NCBI RefSeq assembly: GCF_028736175.1
Contig: NZ_CP117880.1
Location: 2,356,001-2,420,000, forward strand
Direction: 5' to 3'
DNA length: 64,000 nucleotides
Source of the DNA: Sphingobacterium oryzagri
GTDB taxonomy: Bacteria > Bacteroidota > Bacteroidia > Sphingobacteriales > Sphingobacteriaceae
The position numbers were made by a program, and so were the translations under genes. The stretch's first letter is position 1. Every line of letters begins with the position of its first letter. Shown here one piece after another: positions 27,278-36,917 of this stretch. Under the pieces are notes generated by a model. It had not been told where the DNA came from, searched no databases, and saw nothing but the letters and a program-made list of their open reading frames with translations.

Positions 27278-28162
27278 ATGAACTCAAGAAGAACCTTTTT
27301 AAGAAACCTAGGTCTCGCTACGGCTGGCTTAGCAATGGCGCCATCGCTCGATGTGTTTGCGGCCAAAAAATCATGGTTTGACATTTCGCTTGCCGAATGG
27401 TCTTTGCACAAAACACTGTTTAAAGGCGATTTAAAGAATATCGATTTTCCAGAGCTCGCTGCTAAAAAATTTGGAATCTACGGCGTAGAATACGTCAATC
27501 AGTTTTTTAAAGACAAAGCCAAGGATATGACTTATCTGAAGGACCTTAATGGCCGAGCGAAGGATAACGGCGTGACCAACGTATTAATTATGATCGACGG
27601 GGAAGGAAATTTGGGCGATGAGGACAACAGCAAACGCAAACAGGCCATTGAAAATCATTACAAGTGGATTGATGCCGCTGCTTTTTTAGGCTGTAAATCT
27701 ATCCGCGTAAACGCTGCCGGCAAAGGTACACCCGAAGAAGTAAAAGCGCATGTCGTCGAAAGCTTAAGCACACTAGCCGATTACGGTAAACAAGCTAAAA
27801 TAAATGTCATTGTCGAAAATCATGGTGGCATATCGTCACATGGTGATTGGCTTGCCGATGTATTAAAAACCGTAGGAAAGAAAAATTGCGGCAGTTTGCC
27901 TGATTTTGGTAATTTCTATGAGTATGATCGTTACCAAGGCGTACAAGATTTGATGCCTTACGCAAAAGGGGTGAGTGCTAAAACGCATGATTTTGACGCG
28001 CAAGGCAACGAAACACAAATCGATTATGCGCGTATGCTGAAGATTGTGAAAGCCGCAGGTTTTAAGGGGTTCGTCGGTATAGAATATGAAGGATCTTCCT
28101 TGTCGGAAGAAGAAGGCATATTGGCGACAAAAAAACTACTAGAGCGTTTTAAAACCGTATAG
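27278..28162 (+). CDS. Sugar phosphate isomerase/epimerase-like TIM-barrel protein, Tat-exported
   Basis: The 294-residue protein starts with a twin-arginine signal (SRRTFLRNLGLATAGLAMAP; arginines 4 and 5), so it is exported folded, probably with a bound metal. The rest is an AP-endonuclease-2-type TIM barrel (xylose isomerase-like): SLAEWSLH at the first strand, VIVENHGGISSHGDW, SLPDFGNFYEYDRYQG, VGIEYEGS. The Glu, Asp and His residues in these strands are those that bind metal in this superfamily. The substrate is unknown. It follows the lutA-like gene by 17 bases. Confidence 0.9.
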   Translation: MNSRRTFLRNLGLATAGLAMAPSLDVFAAKKSWFDISLAEWSLHKTLFKGDLKNIDFPELAAKKFGIYGVEYVNQFFKDKAKDMTYLKDLNGRAKDNGVTNVLIMIDGEGNLGDEDNSKRKQAIENHYKWIDAAAFLGCKSIRVNAAGKGTPEEVKAHVVESLSTLADYGKQAKINVIVENHGGISSHGDWLADVLKTVGKKNCGSLPDFGNFYEYDRYQGVQDLMPYAKGVSAKTHDFDAQGNETQIDYARMLKIVKAAGFKGFVGIEYEGSSLSEEEGILATKKLLERFKTV

Positions 28163-28175
28163 TACATTCTTTTAC

Positions 28176-29066
28176 ATGAAGTTTTTCTTTATACGACTGC
28201 TTTTAGTTCCCGTCCTTTCTGCTTATTTAGCAAATACCGCTGGTGCACAAGTAAATTTTCACCACATGGATCGCTGGCAAGATAGCTTGCTACGTCTGGG
28301 AAAAGACATGTTTACAAAGCAAGGCGAGGCAGAGCGTATCGAGAAAAACTTCAGTTTTGTGAAAACCTTAGTTTCTGCGTTAAAAGAGCGGCACTCGTTT
28401 TTGTATAAGTTTCAAAAACTGAATATGATCTCGCTCATCGAGTCGCCCGATCAGCAATTTCGGATTTTCTCCTGGAATATCCCGTTAAATGATGGCTCAT
28501 TTCTGTATTATGGCGCCATACAAACGAAAACCAAATCAGGCGAACTTCAATTAGTCCCCTTATTGGATAAAACGTTTGAGATCAAAAAGCCGGAAAGCAT
28601 GGTACTGCTACCCAACAACTGGTATGGTGCCCAATATTATGACATCGTCTCTTTGGGTGATAGTTATGCGCTGTTAGGTTGGAAAGGACATAATCCGCTA
28701 TTTTCTCAGAAAGTAATCGAAATATTACAATATAAAGAAGGACAGTACCGTATGGGAAAAGCCGTTTTCGCTGACGATCCTCAGCTTGTAAGAAAAATTT
28801 TCAATTTTACCCGAGAAGCAACGATGTACCTCCGCTATGAAGCAGAGAATAGTAGGATCGTATTTGATCATATTGTCCCCGCAGATAGCAGTCTAATAGG
28901 TAAATACCAGTATTATGGTCCCGATTTGAGCCACGATGCTTATAGTATTAACGCCGGAATACTGACGTTGGAAAGGAATGTGCTTTTTAAAAATATAGGT
29001 AGGGGTGACGAACCCGTAAATAATACACCGGGTAAGGCAATAAAAGGTAAAAAGAGCGGTTTATAA
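28176..29066 (+). CDS. Secreted conserved protein of unknown function
   Basis: I do not recognise a named domain in this 296-residue protein. The first about 24 residues form a signal peptide (ends near TAGAQ). The mature part is mixed alpha/beta with many aromatic residues (NWYGAQYYDIVSLGDSYALL, GWKGHN), which suggests a globular periplasmic or surface protein. It follows the TIM-barrel gene by 13 bases and probably ends the operon MFS-lutA-isomerase-this gene. Confidence 0.75.
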   Translation: MKFFFIRLLLVPVLSAYLANTAGAQVNFHHMDRWQDSLLRLGKDMFTKQGEAERIEKNFSFVKTLVSALKERHSFLYKFQKLNMISLIESPDQQFRIFSWNIPLNDGSFLYYGAIQTKTKSGELQLVPLLDKTFEIKKPESMVLLPNNWYGAQYYDIVSLGDSYALLGWKGHNPLFSQKVIEILQYKEGQYRMGKAVFADDPQLVRKIFNFTREATMYLRYEAENSRIVFDHIVPADSSLIGKYQYYGPDLSHDAYSINAGILTLERNVLFKNIGRGDEPVNNTPGKAIKGKKSGL

Positions 29067-29184
29067 AAAGGCGGATATATAATAATATTTCGCTTTTTTT
29101 GTTTTCTTTGTAGCAAAGCGTGATCTGTTGAAAAGGTCATGGCCTGAAATATGAATCTTCAGCAAAATACTATAACTTAAAAAT

Positions 29185-30765
29185 ATGAATCAACAACAAG
29201 ATGAAGTCCTGATCAGCCACCTTGCCAAACAAGGATTGGATGATAAAATGGTGATGGGACATCCGGCAAGCTTATTCGTGCTATTTTTTACGGAGATGTG
29301 GGAGCGGTTTAGCTATTACGGTATGCGTGCCTTATTAACCGTATTTTTGATTACAGAAATAGCCAAAGGCGGTTGGGGCTGGTCAAATGGAGACGCAATG
29401 ACGCTGTATGCATGGTATACAGGATTGGTTTATCTTACACCGTTGATCGGCGGACTGATAGCCGATAAATTAACCGGTTATAGAAAAGCCATCACCTTAG
29501 GAGCGCTGATTATGACGCTAGGTCACTTATCAATGGCTTTTGAAAGTACACATTCTAATTTTTTCTTCTTCGGACTCGTATTGATGATATTAGGTAACGG
29601 CTTATTTAAACCGAATATTTCTTCGATGGTTGGTCGTTTATATCCAGATACAAGCGCGAAAAAAGATGCAGGTTACACCATTTTCTATATGGGAATTAAT
29701 GCAGGTGCATTTTTAGGCATGTTATTATGTGGTTACATAGGCGAGAAAGTAGGTTGGCATTACGGCTTTGGTTTAGCTGGCGTATTTATGTTTTTTGGTA
29801 TGTTACAGTTTTATTTTGGACAGAAAATATTTGGAGTGATAGGCGAAAGTCCTAAAAACAAGCTTCTTACAAATGTCAAAGTTGAAGACGACGCAGATAC
29901 CATTCTACCAGCAAAAGTAGTGAGCGACCGTTTAATTGTTGTCGGCGTTTTGATGTTTGCAAGTTTGTTTTTCTTTTTCGCTTTTGAGCAGGCCGGAGGG
30001 TCGATGACGATCTTTGCAAAAGACTACACACAACGGGTTTTAAGCGGTAGCTTTGGCGAAATTTTTAAATGGATAGATGCGGCATTAACCGTATTTCCAA
30101 TCCTAATTGTAACCGGCGTATTAGTGAGTTTAGCGAAAAAAATAGTTGGAAAATATCCGTTAACCATCTTATTTACGGCTATATCGTTCGCTATTATTTG
30201 GGGCTTAGGTTTCTGGAAAGTGTATAGAGAATTTAGTGCTGAACAAACGGAGGTTACCGTCTCATGGTTTCAAATTTTAAATTCATTTTTCATTATTACA
30301 TTAGCGTCGTCATTTAGTAAAATCTGGGAAAAGGTTTGGAATCCGTCAGGACCTGTTAAGTTTGCCATGGGTCTACTCTTAGTCGGCGTTGGCTTTGTAA
30401 TTCTTGCATTTGGCGCTAGCACCATTCCGCAGGGTGCAAAAACAGCTTCTGTTAGCATGATCTGGCTTATTGTGGCTTATTTCTTTCATACATCAGGCGA
30501 GCTATGCTTATCTCCGGTAGGCTTATCATACGTTTCCAAACTTTCGCCAAAGAAGCTGGCTGGTCTTTTATTTGGTTTATGGTTTACAGCCTCTGCGATA
30601 GCAAATTTTATTGCTGGAATGACTGGTTCGTATATTGATAAGATATCACAAACCTACTCCATGTCTATTTTCTTCTATATCATTGCAGCGATTCCAATAG
30701 CGGCAGCGCTTTTATTGCTTTTATTTAACCCCGTACTAAAGAAAATGATGCACGGTATCAATTAA
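29185..30765 (+). CDS. POT family proton-coupled di/tripeptide transporter (copy 1 of 3)
   Basis: This 526-residue inner-membrane protein of the PTR2/POT branch of the MFS takes up di- and tripeptides with protons. The diagnostic ExxER motif is E37-M-W-E40-R41 in FFTEMWERFSYYGMR. The PTR2 signature is FYMGINAGAFLGMLLCGYIG. A further conserved Glu is in ELCLSPVGLSYVSKLSP. Copies 2 and 3 follow head to tail. The end LKKMMHGIN is shared with them. It has its own downstream terminator, so the three need not be co-expressed. Confidence 0.95.
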   Translation: MNQQQDEVLISHLAKQGLDDKMVMGHPASLFVLFFTEMWERFSYYGMRALLTVFLITEIAKGGWGWSNGDAMTLYAWYTGLVYLTPLIGGLIADKLTGYRKAITLGALIMTLGHLSMAFESTHSNFFFFGLVLMILGNGLFKPNISSMVGRLYPDTSAKKDAGYTIFYMGINAGAFLGMLLCGYIGEKVGWHYGFGLAGVFMFFGMLQFYFGQKIFGVIGESPKNKLLTNVKVEDDADTILPAKVVSDRLIVVGVLMFASLFFFFAFEQAGGSMTIFAKDYTQRVLSGSFGEIFKWIDAALTVFPILIVTGVLVSLAKKIVGKYPLTILFTAISFAIIWGLGFWKVYREFSAEQTEVTVSWFQILNSFFIITLASSFSKIWEKVWNPSGPVKFAMGLLLVGVGFVILAFGASTIPQGAKTASVSMIWLIVAYFFHTSGELCLSPVGLSYVSKLSPKKLAGLLFGLWFTASAIANFIAGMTGSYIDKISQTYSMSIFFYIIAAIPIAAALLLLLFNPVLKKMMHGIN

Positions 30766-30786
30766 ACGCTTCAAAAAAATTAGATA

Positions 30787-30820
30787 AAAATGCTCGTAAA
30801 CTTGTTACGAGCATTTTTTG
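30787..30820 (+). terminator. Terminator after peptide transporter copy 1
   Basis: AAAATGCTCGTAA at 30787-30799 pairs with TTACGAGCATTTT at 30805-30817, followed by a T run. Confidence 0.85.
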
Positions 30821-30852
30821 TTTGCATAGACAATTATTTTAATTGATTTGTT

Positions 30853-30860
30853 TATTTTTG
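30853..30860 (+). promoter_or_regulatory. -7 promoter element of peptide transporter copy 2
   Basis: TATTTTTG fits TANNTTTG and lies 18 bases before the ATG at 30879. It shows that copy 2 has its own promoter. Confidence 0.55.
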
Positions 30861-30878
30861 GCGTCTAATCATTAGCGT

Positions 30879-32648
30879 ATGACAGAGAATTCTTCGTTAA
30901 CACTCGATAACCACACGGGTGAAGAACGAGTATTAGGACATCCGGCAGGACTGTTTGTTCTTTTTTTTACCGAAATGTGGGAGCGCTTTTCCTTTTACGG
31001 AATGCGTGTACTATTAATCCAATTTTTAACTGCATCTGTCTTAGGAAGTAATCCCGGTTGGGGTTGGACCGCCGAGCAGGCTGGTGCGTTGTATGGTACC
31101 TACGCCATGCTCCTGTATATCACGCCGATATTTGGCGGTGTTATCGCCGATAAATTTATTGGATCGCGTGCTGCCGTTATTATTGGTGCGGCCATTATGA
31201 CATTAGGTCATGCTTCGATGGCTTTTGATTCGCCAATCATGTTTTTTATCGGATTAGGCGGCTTGGTAATTGGTACAGGCTTTTTTAAGCCCAACATGCC
31301 GGCTATCCTAGGAGAAATGTACAAGCTTTTTCCTGCAAAAAAAGATGGCGCTTACACGATTTTTTATATGGGCGTAAACGCCGGTGCATTCTTCGGTATG
31401 ATGCTCTGCGGTTACTTAGCAGAAACCGTAGGTTGGCATTGGGGCTTTGGTCTGGCAGGCATTTTTATGCTGCTCGGCACCTTCCAATTTTGGCTTGCTA
31501 GTCCGTTATTAGGCCGATTAGGCATACTCGATAAGAAAAGTTCAGTTGATAGTGAGGCGGTAAAAAGCAACTTGGAAGAAGGGGAGACCAAACACAACAA
31601 ATATACAAAAGTCGATGTCGTATTGATGATTGTTGTGGGCATTGTGGGGCTGATTTACGCTTTTAACGATCCGCTTTCCAAAAACAATGTGCTTGATGTT
31701 TTTGCTTTTCTGGATACCGAAAGTTTTCGTGGGCAAAATATCATGGTGGTTGGGGCATTGGTTTTATTCCTGTTGCTCATTGTATTACGTATACAACGTT
31801 ATGCTAAAGTGGTACGCGATCGTATGTATGGCGTCATCCTCTTAGGCTTTTTCTTGATTTTCTTCTTTATGAGTTTTGAGCAGGGCGCGACCTCGTTAGT
31901 GCTTGTCGCTCGGGATTATGTCGATAGAGAGTTGACAGGAAACAGCCTGTTGGCCTTTAATGTTATTAACACGCTGCTTACGATCGTTCCGTTAATCATT
32001 ATTTCCTGGGTATTGATTAAACTGGCATTAGCTACCTGGACCAAAATTGCCTGGTCGAATATCATTCTTTTTACGTGTTTTCTACTGATTTGGGGAGCAG
32101 CTATCTGGATGCTTTACAATGAGTTTACGGCAGAGAAGTCGGCTATTAAAGTGTCTTGGTTTTCGATATTAAACTCCTTTTTTATTATTGCATTAGCCTC
32201 GTCGGTATCTAAGATTTGGGAATCGAAGTTTAATCCTACCGCCGCTATGAAATATGGATTTGGCCTTATTCTGGTGGCCATCGGTTTCTTGATTTTGGGT
32301 GTTGGCGCGTTAGGTGCTGGTGATGGCGTGAAGATCTCCATGGTATTTTTGGTGTTAACTTATCTTTTCCATACGCTTGGTGAGCTTTTCATTTCACCGG
32401 TGGGCTTATCATACGTTTCCAAGCTAGTACCGGCGCGTATGCTGGCCTTCATGTTTGGTATGTGGTATTTAGCTATTGCCATCGCACAGAAGCTCGCAGC
32501 CATACTTGGTGGGCAGGTCGAGACGATTCAACAAGATTACTCCTTGAGTCATTTCTTCTTTTTATTTACCATTATTCCCGCCGCAGCAGGTCTTTTGGTG
32601 ATGGTCTTAAATCCCATCATTAAAAAGCTGATGCATGGTGTCAAATAA
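30879..32648 (+). CDS. POT family proton-coupled peptide transporter (copy 2 of 3)
   Basis: The 589-residue paralogue of the neighbouring transporter has the ExxER motif at E32-M-W-E35-R36 and the PTR2 signature FYMGVNAGAFFGMMLCGYLA. It is longer than its neighbours because of a loop and extra hydrophobic segments in the middle (about residues 225-310), which are typical of the longer bacterial POT group with two additional helices. The C-terminus KKLMHGVK matches the other copies. It has its own -7 element and terminator. Confidence 0.95.
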   Translation: MTENSSLTLDNHTGEERVLGHPAGLFVLFFTEMWERFSFYGMRVLLIQFLTASVLGSNPGWGWTAEQAGALYGTYAMLLYITPIFGGVIADKFIGSRAAVIIGAAIMTLGHASMAFDSPIMFFIGLGGLVIGTGFFKPNMPAILGEMYKLFPAKKDGAYTIFYMGVNAGAFFGMMLCGYLAETVGWHWGFGLAGIFMLLGTFQFWLASPLLGRLGILDKKSSVDSEAVKSNLEEGETKHNKYTKVDVVLMIVVGIVGLIYAFNDPLSKNNVLDVFAFLDTESFRGQNIMVVGALVLFLLLIVLRIQRYAKVVRDRMYGVILLGFFLIFFFMSFEQGATSLVLVARDYVDRELTGNSLLAFNVINTLLTIVPLIIISWVLIKLALATWTKIAWSNIILFTCFLLIWGAAIWMLYNEFTAEKSAIKVSWFSILNSFFIIALASSVSKIWESKFNPTAAMKYGFGLILVAIGFLILGVGALGAGDGVKISMVFLVLTYLFHTLGELFISPVGLSYVSKLVPARMLAFMFGMWYLAIAIAQKLAAILGGQVETIQQDYSLSHFFFLFTIIPAAAGLLVMVLNPIIKKLMHGVK

Positions 32649-32658
32649 ATGATTATCC

Positions 32659-32705
32659 ACGAAGCGCATTCAAGAGTATGATCTGCGCTTCGTTGCTCTT
32701 TTTAA
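32659..32705 (+). terminator. Terminator after peptide transporter copy 2
   Basis: ACGAAGCGCA at 32659-32668 pairs perfectly with TGCGCTTCGT at 32684-32693, followed by TGCTCTTTTT. Confidence 0.8.
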
Positions 32706-32717
32706 TAAATTAATGTA

Positions 32718-34202
32718 ATGTCAAAACAAGTTACACTCGATCAGATCCAAAACTTCGAAGGAAAATACCCAAAACAATTGTGGTACCTCTTTCTGGTTGA
32801 AATGTGGGAACGCTTCTGTTTTTACGGGATGCGTGGCGTGCTCGCAATTTTCATGGTTGATCAACTTCTTCTTTCAGAAAAAGATGCCAACTTAAAATAT
32901 GGCGCTATACAAGCTTTTGTGTATGCCTTTACATTTGTGGGCGGTATTTTTGCAGATAAGATACTTGGGTTCAAGCGTTCACTAACGTTTGGAGCCATCT
33001 TAATGATTTTAGGAAATGGATTGATTGCTATCGATCCACATCAATTTTTCTATTTTGGTATTGCGCTAACCATTATTGGCACGGGCTTTTTCAAACCCAA
33101 CATTTCTTCCATGGTAGGCGATCTGTATAAAGCCGATGATCCGCGTCGGGATGCTGGTTTTGGTATTTTTTATTCCGGTATCAATGTTGGTGCGCTGTTA
33201 GGCGGTGCACTTTGTGTCTGGCTGGGAAAAGAGCATTCGTGGAATCTCGCATTCCTCGCTGCTGCTGTTGTCATGCTTATCGGCATCATTATTTTTTTAG
33301 TGACGAAAAAACACTTAGGACCAATAGGCGATAGTCCGATCGCCAGTTTGCCTAAAACAGCTAAAACAACACGTGAAGTTTTGGTTTATGCAGGGGCGCT
33401 GATCTGTATTCCGTTAATCTTTATTATGGTAAACAATACCCGCTACACCGATATGTTTATGTATACCATTGGTCCGTTGGCGCTGCTGTATTTCTTTTAC
33501 CAGATCGTTCGGGAGAAAGCGTCAAAAGTGCGCCAAAAGCTCATTGCCGCTTTGGTCTTGATTTTATTCTCCATTTTGTTCTTCGCCATCTTCGAACAAG
33601 CCGGTGGTTCTTTGGCACTATTTGCTAATAAAAATCTACACAGCAACCTTTTGTTTTTTAATATCGACCCCAATGTGGTAAATAATGGCGCCAATTCGTT
33701 ATTTGTTATCGTTTTTAGTCCACTTTTAGGACTTCTGTGGCTTGCTCTAGCTAAAAAACGGTTGGAGCCTAATACGGTAATTAAGTTTGGTCTTGGTTTT
33801 TTATTTTTAGCGGTAGGCTATTACATCTTCTTCGGTACACGCTTTTTTGCTGATGAGTCAGGAAAAACATCGTTGGGCGTCTTTACACTAGCATACCTTG
33901 CCGTTACTATCGGCGAGCTGTGCTTGTCACCGATCGGCTTATCGATGATCACGAAATTATCGCCGCGCCATTTGGGCGGCATGATGATGGGGCTTTGGTT
34001 TTTGGCAAGTGCTTATGGCCAATATGTGGCCGGCCTTTTAGGCGCGGGTATGTCGTCACCTGATGAGCAAGCGTCGTTGTTAGATAAATTGATTGGCTAC
34101 ACGGCCGGCTATCAGCAATTGGCTATTTACTCCTTGGTGGCTGGTATCATTATGATTGCCCTATCACCATTGATTAAACGGCTGATGCACGGCGTAAATT
34201 AA
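32718..34202 (+). CDS. POT family proton-coupled peptide transporter (copy 3 of 3)
   Basis: The 494-residue protein is the shortest of the three. It has ExxER at E28-M-W-E31-R32 (LVEMWERFCFYGMR), the PTR2 motif FYSGINVGALLGGALCVWLG, and ELCLSPIGLSMITKLSP. The N-terminal 20 residues differ wholly from copies 1 and 2, and the ninth to tenth helix region is diverged, so this copy probably split earlier. The GINVG form in place of GINAGAF may change substrate preference, which is inferred. It has its own terminator. Confidence 0.95.
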   Translation: MSKQVTLDQIQNFEGKYPKQLWYLFLVEMWERFCFYGMRGVLAIFMVDQLLLSEKDANLKYGAIQAFVYAFTFVGGIFADKILGFKRSLTFGAILMILGNGLIAIDPHQFFYFGIALTIIGTGFFKPNISSMVGDLYKADDPRRDAGFGIFYSGINVGALLGGALCVWLGKEHSWNLAFLAAAVVMLIGIIIFLVTKKHLGPIGDSPIASLPKTAKTTREVLVYAGALICIPLIFIMVNNTRYTDMFMYTIGPLALLYFFYQIVREKASKVRQKLIAALVLILFSILFFAIFEQAGGSLALFANKNLHSNLLFFNIDPNVVNNGANSLFVIVFSPLLGLLWLALAKKRLEPNTVIKFGLGFLFLAVGYYIFFGTRFFADESGKTSLGVFTLAYLAVTIGELCLSPIGLSMITKLSPRHLGGMMMGLWFLASAYGQYVAGLLGAGMSSPDEQASLLDKLIGYTAGYQQLAIYSLVAGIIMIALSPLIKRLMHGVN

Positions 34203-34221
34203 GCATTTTTAACACGATTTT

Positions 34222-34267
34222 TAAGGCGCTTTCTCAAACGAACCACGAGAAGCGCCTTACTTTTTTG
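34222..34267 (+). terminator. Terminator after peptide transporter copy 3
   Basis: TAAGGCGCTT at 34222-34231 pairs with AAGCGCCTTA at 34250-34259, extended by CTC/GAG, and is followed by CTTTTTTG. Confidence 0.8.
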
Positions 34268-34297
34268 TATCTTTAGTCAATTTAAATCTTGATAGGC

Positions 34298-35023
34298 GTG
34301 GCCGATAGTTTAGTCATAATTCCGACGTATAATGAAAAGGAAAATATAGAGAAGATTATTCGTAAAGTTTTCTCGCTTTCCGTACCGTTTGATATTTTAA
34401 TTGTAGATGATGGATCGCCGGACGGAACCGGTAACATCGTCAAGGCGCTGCAAAACGAATTTGGCGGTCAGCTATTTATTGAAGAGCGTAGTGGTAAGTT
34501 AGGCTTGGGAACAGCTTATATACACGGTTTTAAGTGGGCGCTAGCTCGTCAATACGATTATATTTTTGAGATGGATGCCGACTTTAGCCATAACCCGGAT
34601 GATCTTATTCGCTTGCGTGAAGCTTGTCTTCGCGGTGCAGATATGGCCATTGGCTCGCGTTATGTACAGGGCGTTAATGTGGTCAACTGGCCAATGAGTC
34701 GCGTGCTAATGTCTTATTTTGCGTCGGTATACGTGCGGCTTATTATGCGTATTGATGTGCAGGATGCAACGGCCGGTTTCGTTTGCTTTTCGCGTAAGGT
34801 GCTGGAGAAGATTCCGCTAGATAAAATCAAGTTTGTAGGCTATGCTTTCCAGATAGAAATGAAGTTTAAAGCTATTCAGTACGGTTTCAAGGTCGTGGAA
34901 GTTCCCATTATTTTTACCGACCGTACGGAGGGCGTTTCCAAGATGAGTACGCGGATCTTCCGAGAGGCTTTCTTTGGTGTTATCCAGCTAAAAATGGAGA
35001 GTTGGTTTAAAAAGTACAATTAA
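34298..35023 (+). CDS. Polyprenol monophosphomannose synthase-like glycosyltransferase (GT2)
   Basis: The 241-residue GT2 enzyme lacks the C-terminal membrane helices of longer DPM-like enzymes. It probably transfers mannose from GDP-mannose to a polyprenyl phosphate at the inner face of the membrane. Markers are SLVIIPTYNEKENI, IVDDGSPDGTG, GLGTAYIHGF, the metal-binding EMDADFSHNPDD and the acceptor-site region GSRYVQG..NWP. The start is a GTG at 34298 (MADSLVIIPT); no ATG lies in frame upstream, only a TTG at 34289. A near -7 element (TATCTTTA) lies about 25 bases before it. Confidence 0.92.
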   Translation: MADSLVIIPTYNEKENIEKIIRKVFSLSVPFDILIVDDGSPDGTGNIVKALQNEFGGQLFIEERSGKLGLGTAYIHGFKWALARQYDYIFEMDADFSHNPDDLIRLREACLRGADMAIGSRYVQGVNVVNWPMSRVLMSYFASVYVRLIMRIDVQDATAGFVCFSRKVLEKIPLDKIKFVGYAFQIEMKFKAIQYGFKVVEVPIIFTDRTEGVSKMSTRIFREAFFGVIQLKMESWFKKYN

Positions 35024-35048
35024 ATATCCCAGATTACGTTAAATACAC

Positions 35049-36074
35049 ATGATGAATGAACATCTTGACCCCAATCCAGAACGATTAAATCCGATAGATA
35101 AAGATCTCGAAAGAGCTTTGCGACCGCAAGCTTTTGAAGATTTTACTGGTCAGGAAAAGATTCTTGAAAACCTCTCCATTTTTGTTAGAGCAGCCAAACT
35201 GCGTGGAGAAGCGTTAGACCATGTTTTATTGCATGGCCCTCCGGGACTGGGAAAAACGACGCTTTCTAATATTATCGCCAATGAAATGGGCGTTAATATC
35301 AAGATTACATCTGGTCCGGTATTAGACAAACCCGGCGATTTGGCGGGTTTGTTGACCAATCTCGAAGAAGGCGACGTGTTGTTTATCGATGAGATTCATC
35401 GCTTAAGTCCTCTCGTCGAAGAATACTTGTATTCGGCCATGGAGGACTTTAAGATCGATATTACGCTGGAAACAGGGCCGAATGCGCGCTCCGTGCAAAT
35501 TTCGTTAAATCCGTTTACACTTATCGGCGCGACCACACGATCGGGTCTACTCACAGCACCGCTTCGCGCACGTTTTGGTATTAATGCAAGACTGCAATAC
35601 TACGATGCTAAATTGCTCACAACGATTGTTTTACGATCGTCTACCATACTGAACACGCCGATCAGCGATGAGGGCGCTTACGAAATAGCACGCCGTAGTC
35701 GCGGTACACCGCGTATCGCTAATGCCTTACTGCGACGCACGCGTGATTTTGCACAGATCAAGGGCAATGGATCGGTAGACCGAAGTATCGCACAATATGC
35801 ACTAAACGCGCTGAATGTCGATGAAAACGGGCTGGACGAGATGGATAATCGGATCTTGACGACCATTATCGATAAATTTAAAGGAGGCCCTGTAGGACTT
35901 AAAACCATCGCTACGGCGGTGGGCGAAGATGAGGGAACAATTGAAGAAGTCTATGAACCTTTTTTGATACAAGAAGGTTATCTTATGCGTACATCGCGCG
36001 GCAGAGAATGTACCGAGGCGGCTTACAAACATTTAGGACGAATTAGCTTGACTAAAGGAAATACATTATTTTAA
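35049..36074 (+). CDS. ruvB: Holliday junction branch migration helicase RuvB
   Basis: RuvB is the AAA+ motor that drives branch migration of Holliday junctions together with RuvA. The 341-residue protein has Walker A GPPGLGKT (residues 63-70), Walker B with DEIH (114-117), sensor 1 in LIGATTRSG, the arginine finger region APLRARFG and the C-terminal winged helix with [14 protein letters not shown]. Length and motif order are normal. It lies 25 bases downstream of the glycosyltransferase. ruvA and ruvC are not in the window. Confidence 0.98.
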   Translation: MMNEHLDPNPERLNPIDKDLERALRPQAFEDFTGQEKILENLSIFVRAAKLRGEALDHVLLHGPPGLGKTTLSNIIANEMGVNIKITSGPVLDKPGDLAGLLTNLEEGDVLFIDEIHRLSPLVEEYLYSAMEDFKIDITLETGPNARSVQISLNPFTLIGATTRSGLLTAPLRARFGINARLQYYDAKLLTTIVLRSSTILNTPISDEGAYEIARRSRGTPRIANALLRRTRDFAQIKGNGSVDRSIAQYALNALNVDENGLDEMDNRILTTIIDKFKGGPVGLKTIATAVGEDEGTIEEVYEPFLIQEGYLMRTSRGRECTEAAYKHLGRISLTKGNTLF

Positions 36075-36116
36075 CGCTATCGCTATACGAAAATAACACG
36101 ATCAACCCACCTACCT

Positions 36117-36917
36117 ATGCAGCTACGTACTATTTTTACCTATGGCCTCGGCATCGGCTTATTCTTTCTGGTTTCGACGGCAAAAGGCCAGTTAAATTGT
36201 CCACCAACCGGCAAAATCGAAAACAATGGGCGGTTTAATATCACACTTGGTACGGGGCCGACTTTGCTTTTCAGTGATATCAATAACGGACGAAACATGG
36301 GAGTAGCGGGGGTGTTAAAGGTTGAATACCAAATCTATAAAGGTATTTTTGCGGGGTTGGAAGCACAAGTTGGTGTGTTGAATAGTTATGGCAAAAACTA
36401 TGACAACGAAAGTCTGGCGATCGATTATGTAAACCGCGACCCGAGATTTGTCAAAAATTACATGCTCAGCGGTAATGTGAATGTTACTGTATACCCCGGT
36501 TTGTTCTTTGTCGATGAAAGCAGAGACTTTAGGACGCCTTCCATTTCCAGTCTTATCGGTCGTGGGTTGTATCTCGGATTCGCATTTGGCGGAATCATCA
36601 ATCAATACGACGAGCTATATCGCGACTTTGATAATCCGTATACGGATGGAGAGTTTGAGCGCGATCAAAATGGCGAATTGCGCTACCGAACGCCAACGAG
36701 AGATTACCTATGGCCAATCGCCAATGTTGGTTTGGCGTTGCCTTTAAATAAATATTCCAGTTACAGCGGCCGCTATTGGAGTCTCGTGTTCAATATACAG
36801 CAGGCTTTTTCTACTGGCGACCAGCTTGATGGTTATCGTACGGGTAGAACAACCGAAGGTTCTTACAGCAAAGATTCTTACAACTTTAGCTATTTGGCGC
36901 TAAAGTATACGTTTTAG
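36117..36917 (+). CDS. Outer membrane beta-barrel protein of unknown function
   Basis: The 266-residue protein has a signal peptide (about 1-25, ending in KGQ). The alternating hydrophobic/polar strands with many aromatic residues (FNITLGTGPTLLFSDINNGR, FAGLEAQVGVLNSY) are typical of small 8- to 10-strand barrels, and it ends in YLALKYTF with the terminal Phe that BAM recognises. I do not recognise a specific family beyond that. The last 18 bases overlap, tail to tail, the end of the HEAT-like gene on the other strand. Confidence 0.8.
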   Translation: MQLRTIFTYGLGIGLFFLVSTAKGQLNCPPTGKIENNGRFNITLGTGPTLLFSDINNGRNMGVAGVLKVEYQIYKGIFAGLEAQVGVLNSYGKNYDNESLAIDYVNRDPRFVKNYMLSGNVNVTVYPGLFFVDESRDFRTPSISSLIGRGLYLGFAFGGIINQYDELYRDFDNPYTDGEFERDQNGELRYRTPTRDYLWPIANVGLALPLNKYSSYSGRYWSLVFNIQQAFSTGDQLDGYRTGRTTEGSYSKDSYNFSYLALKYTF

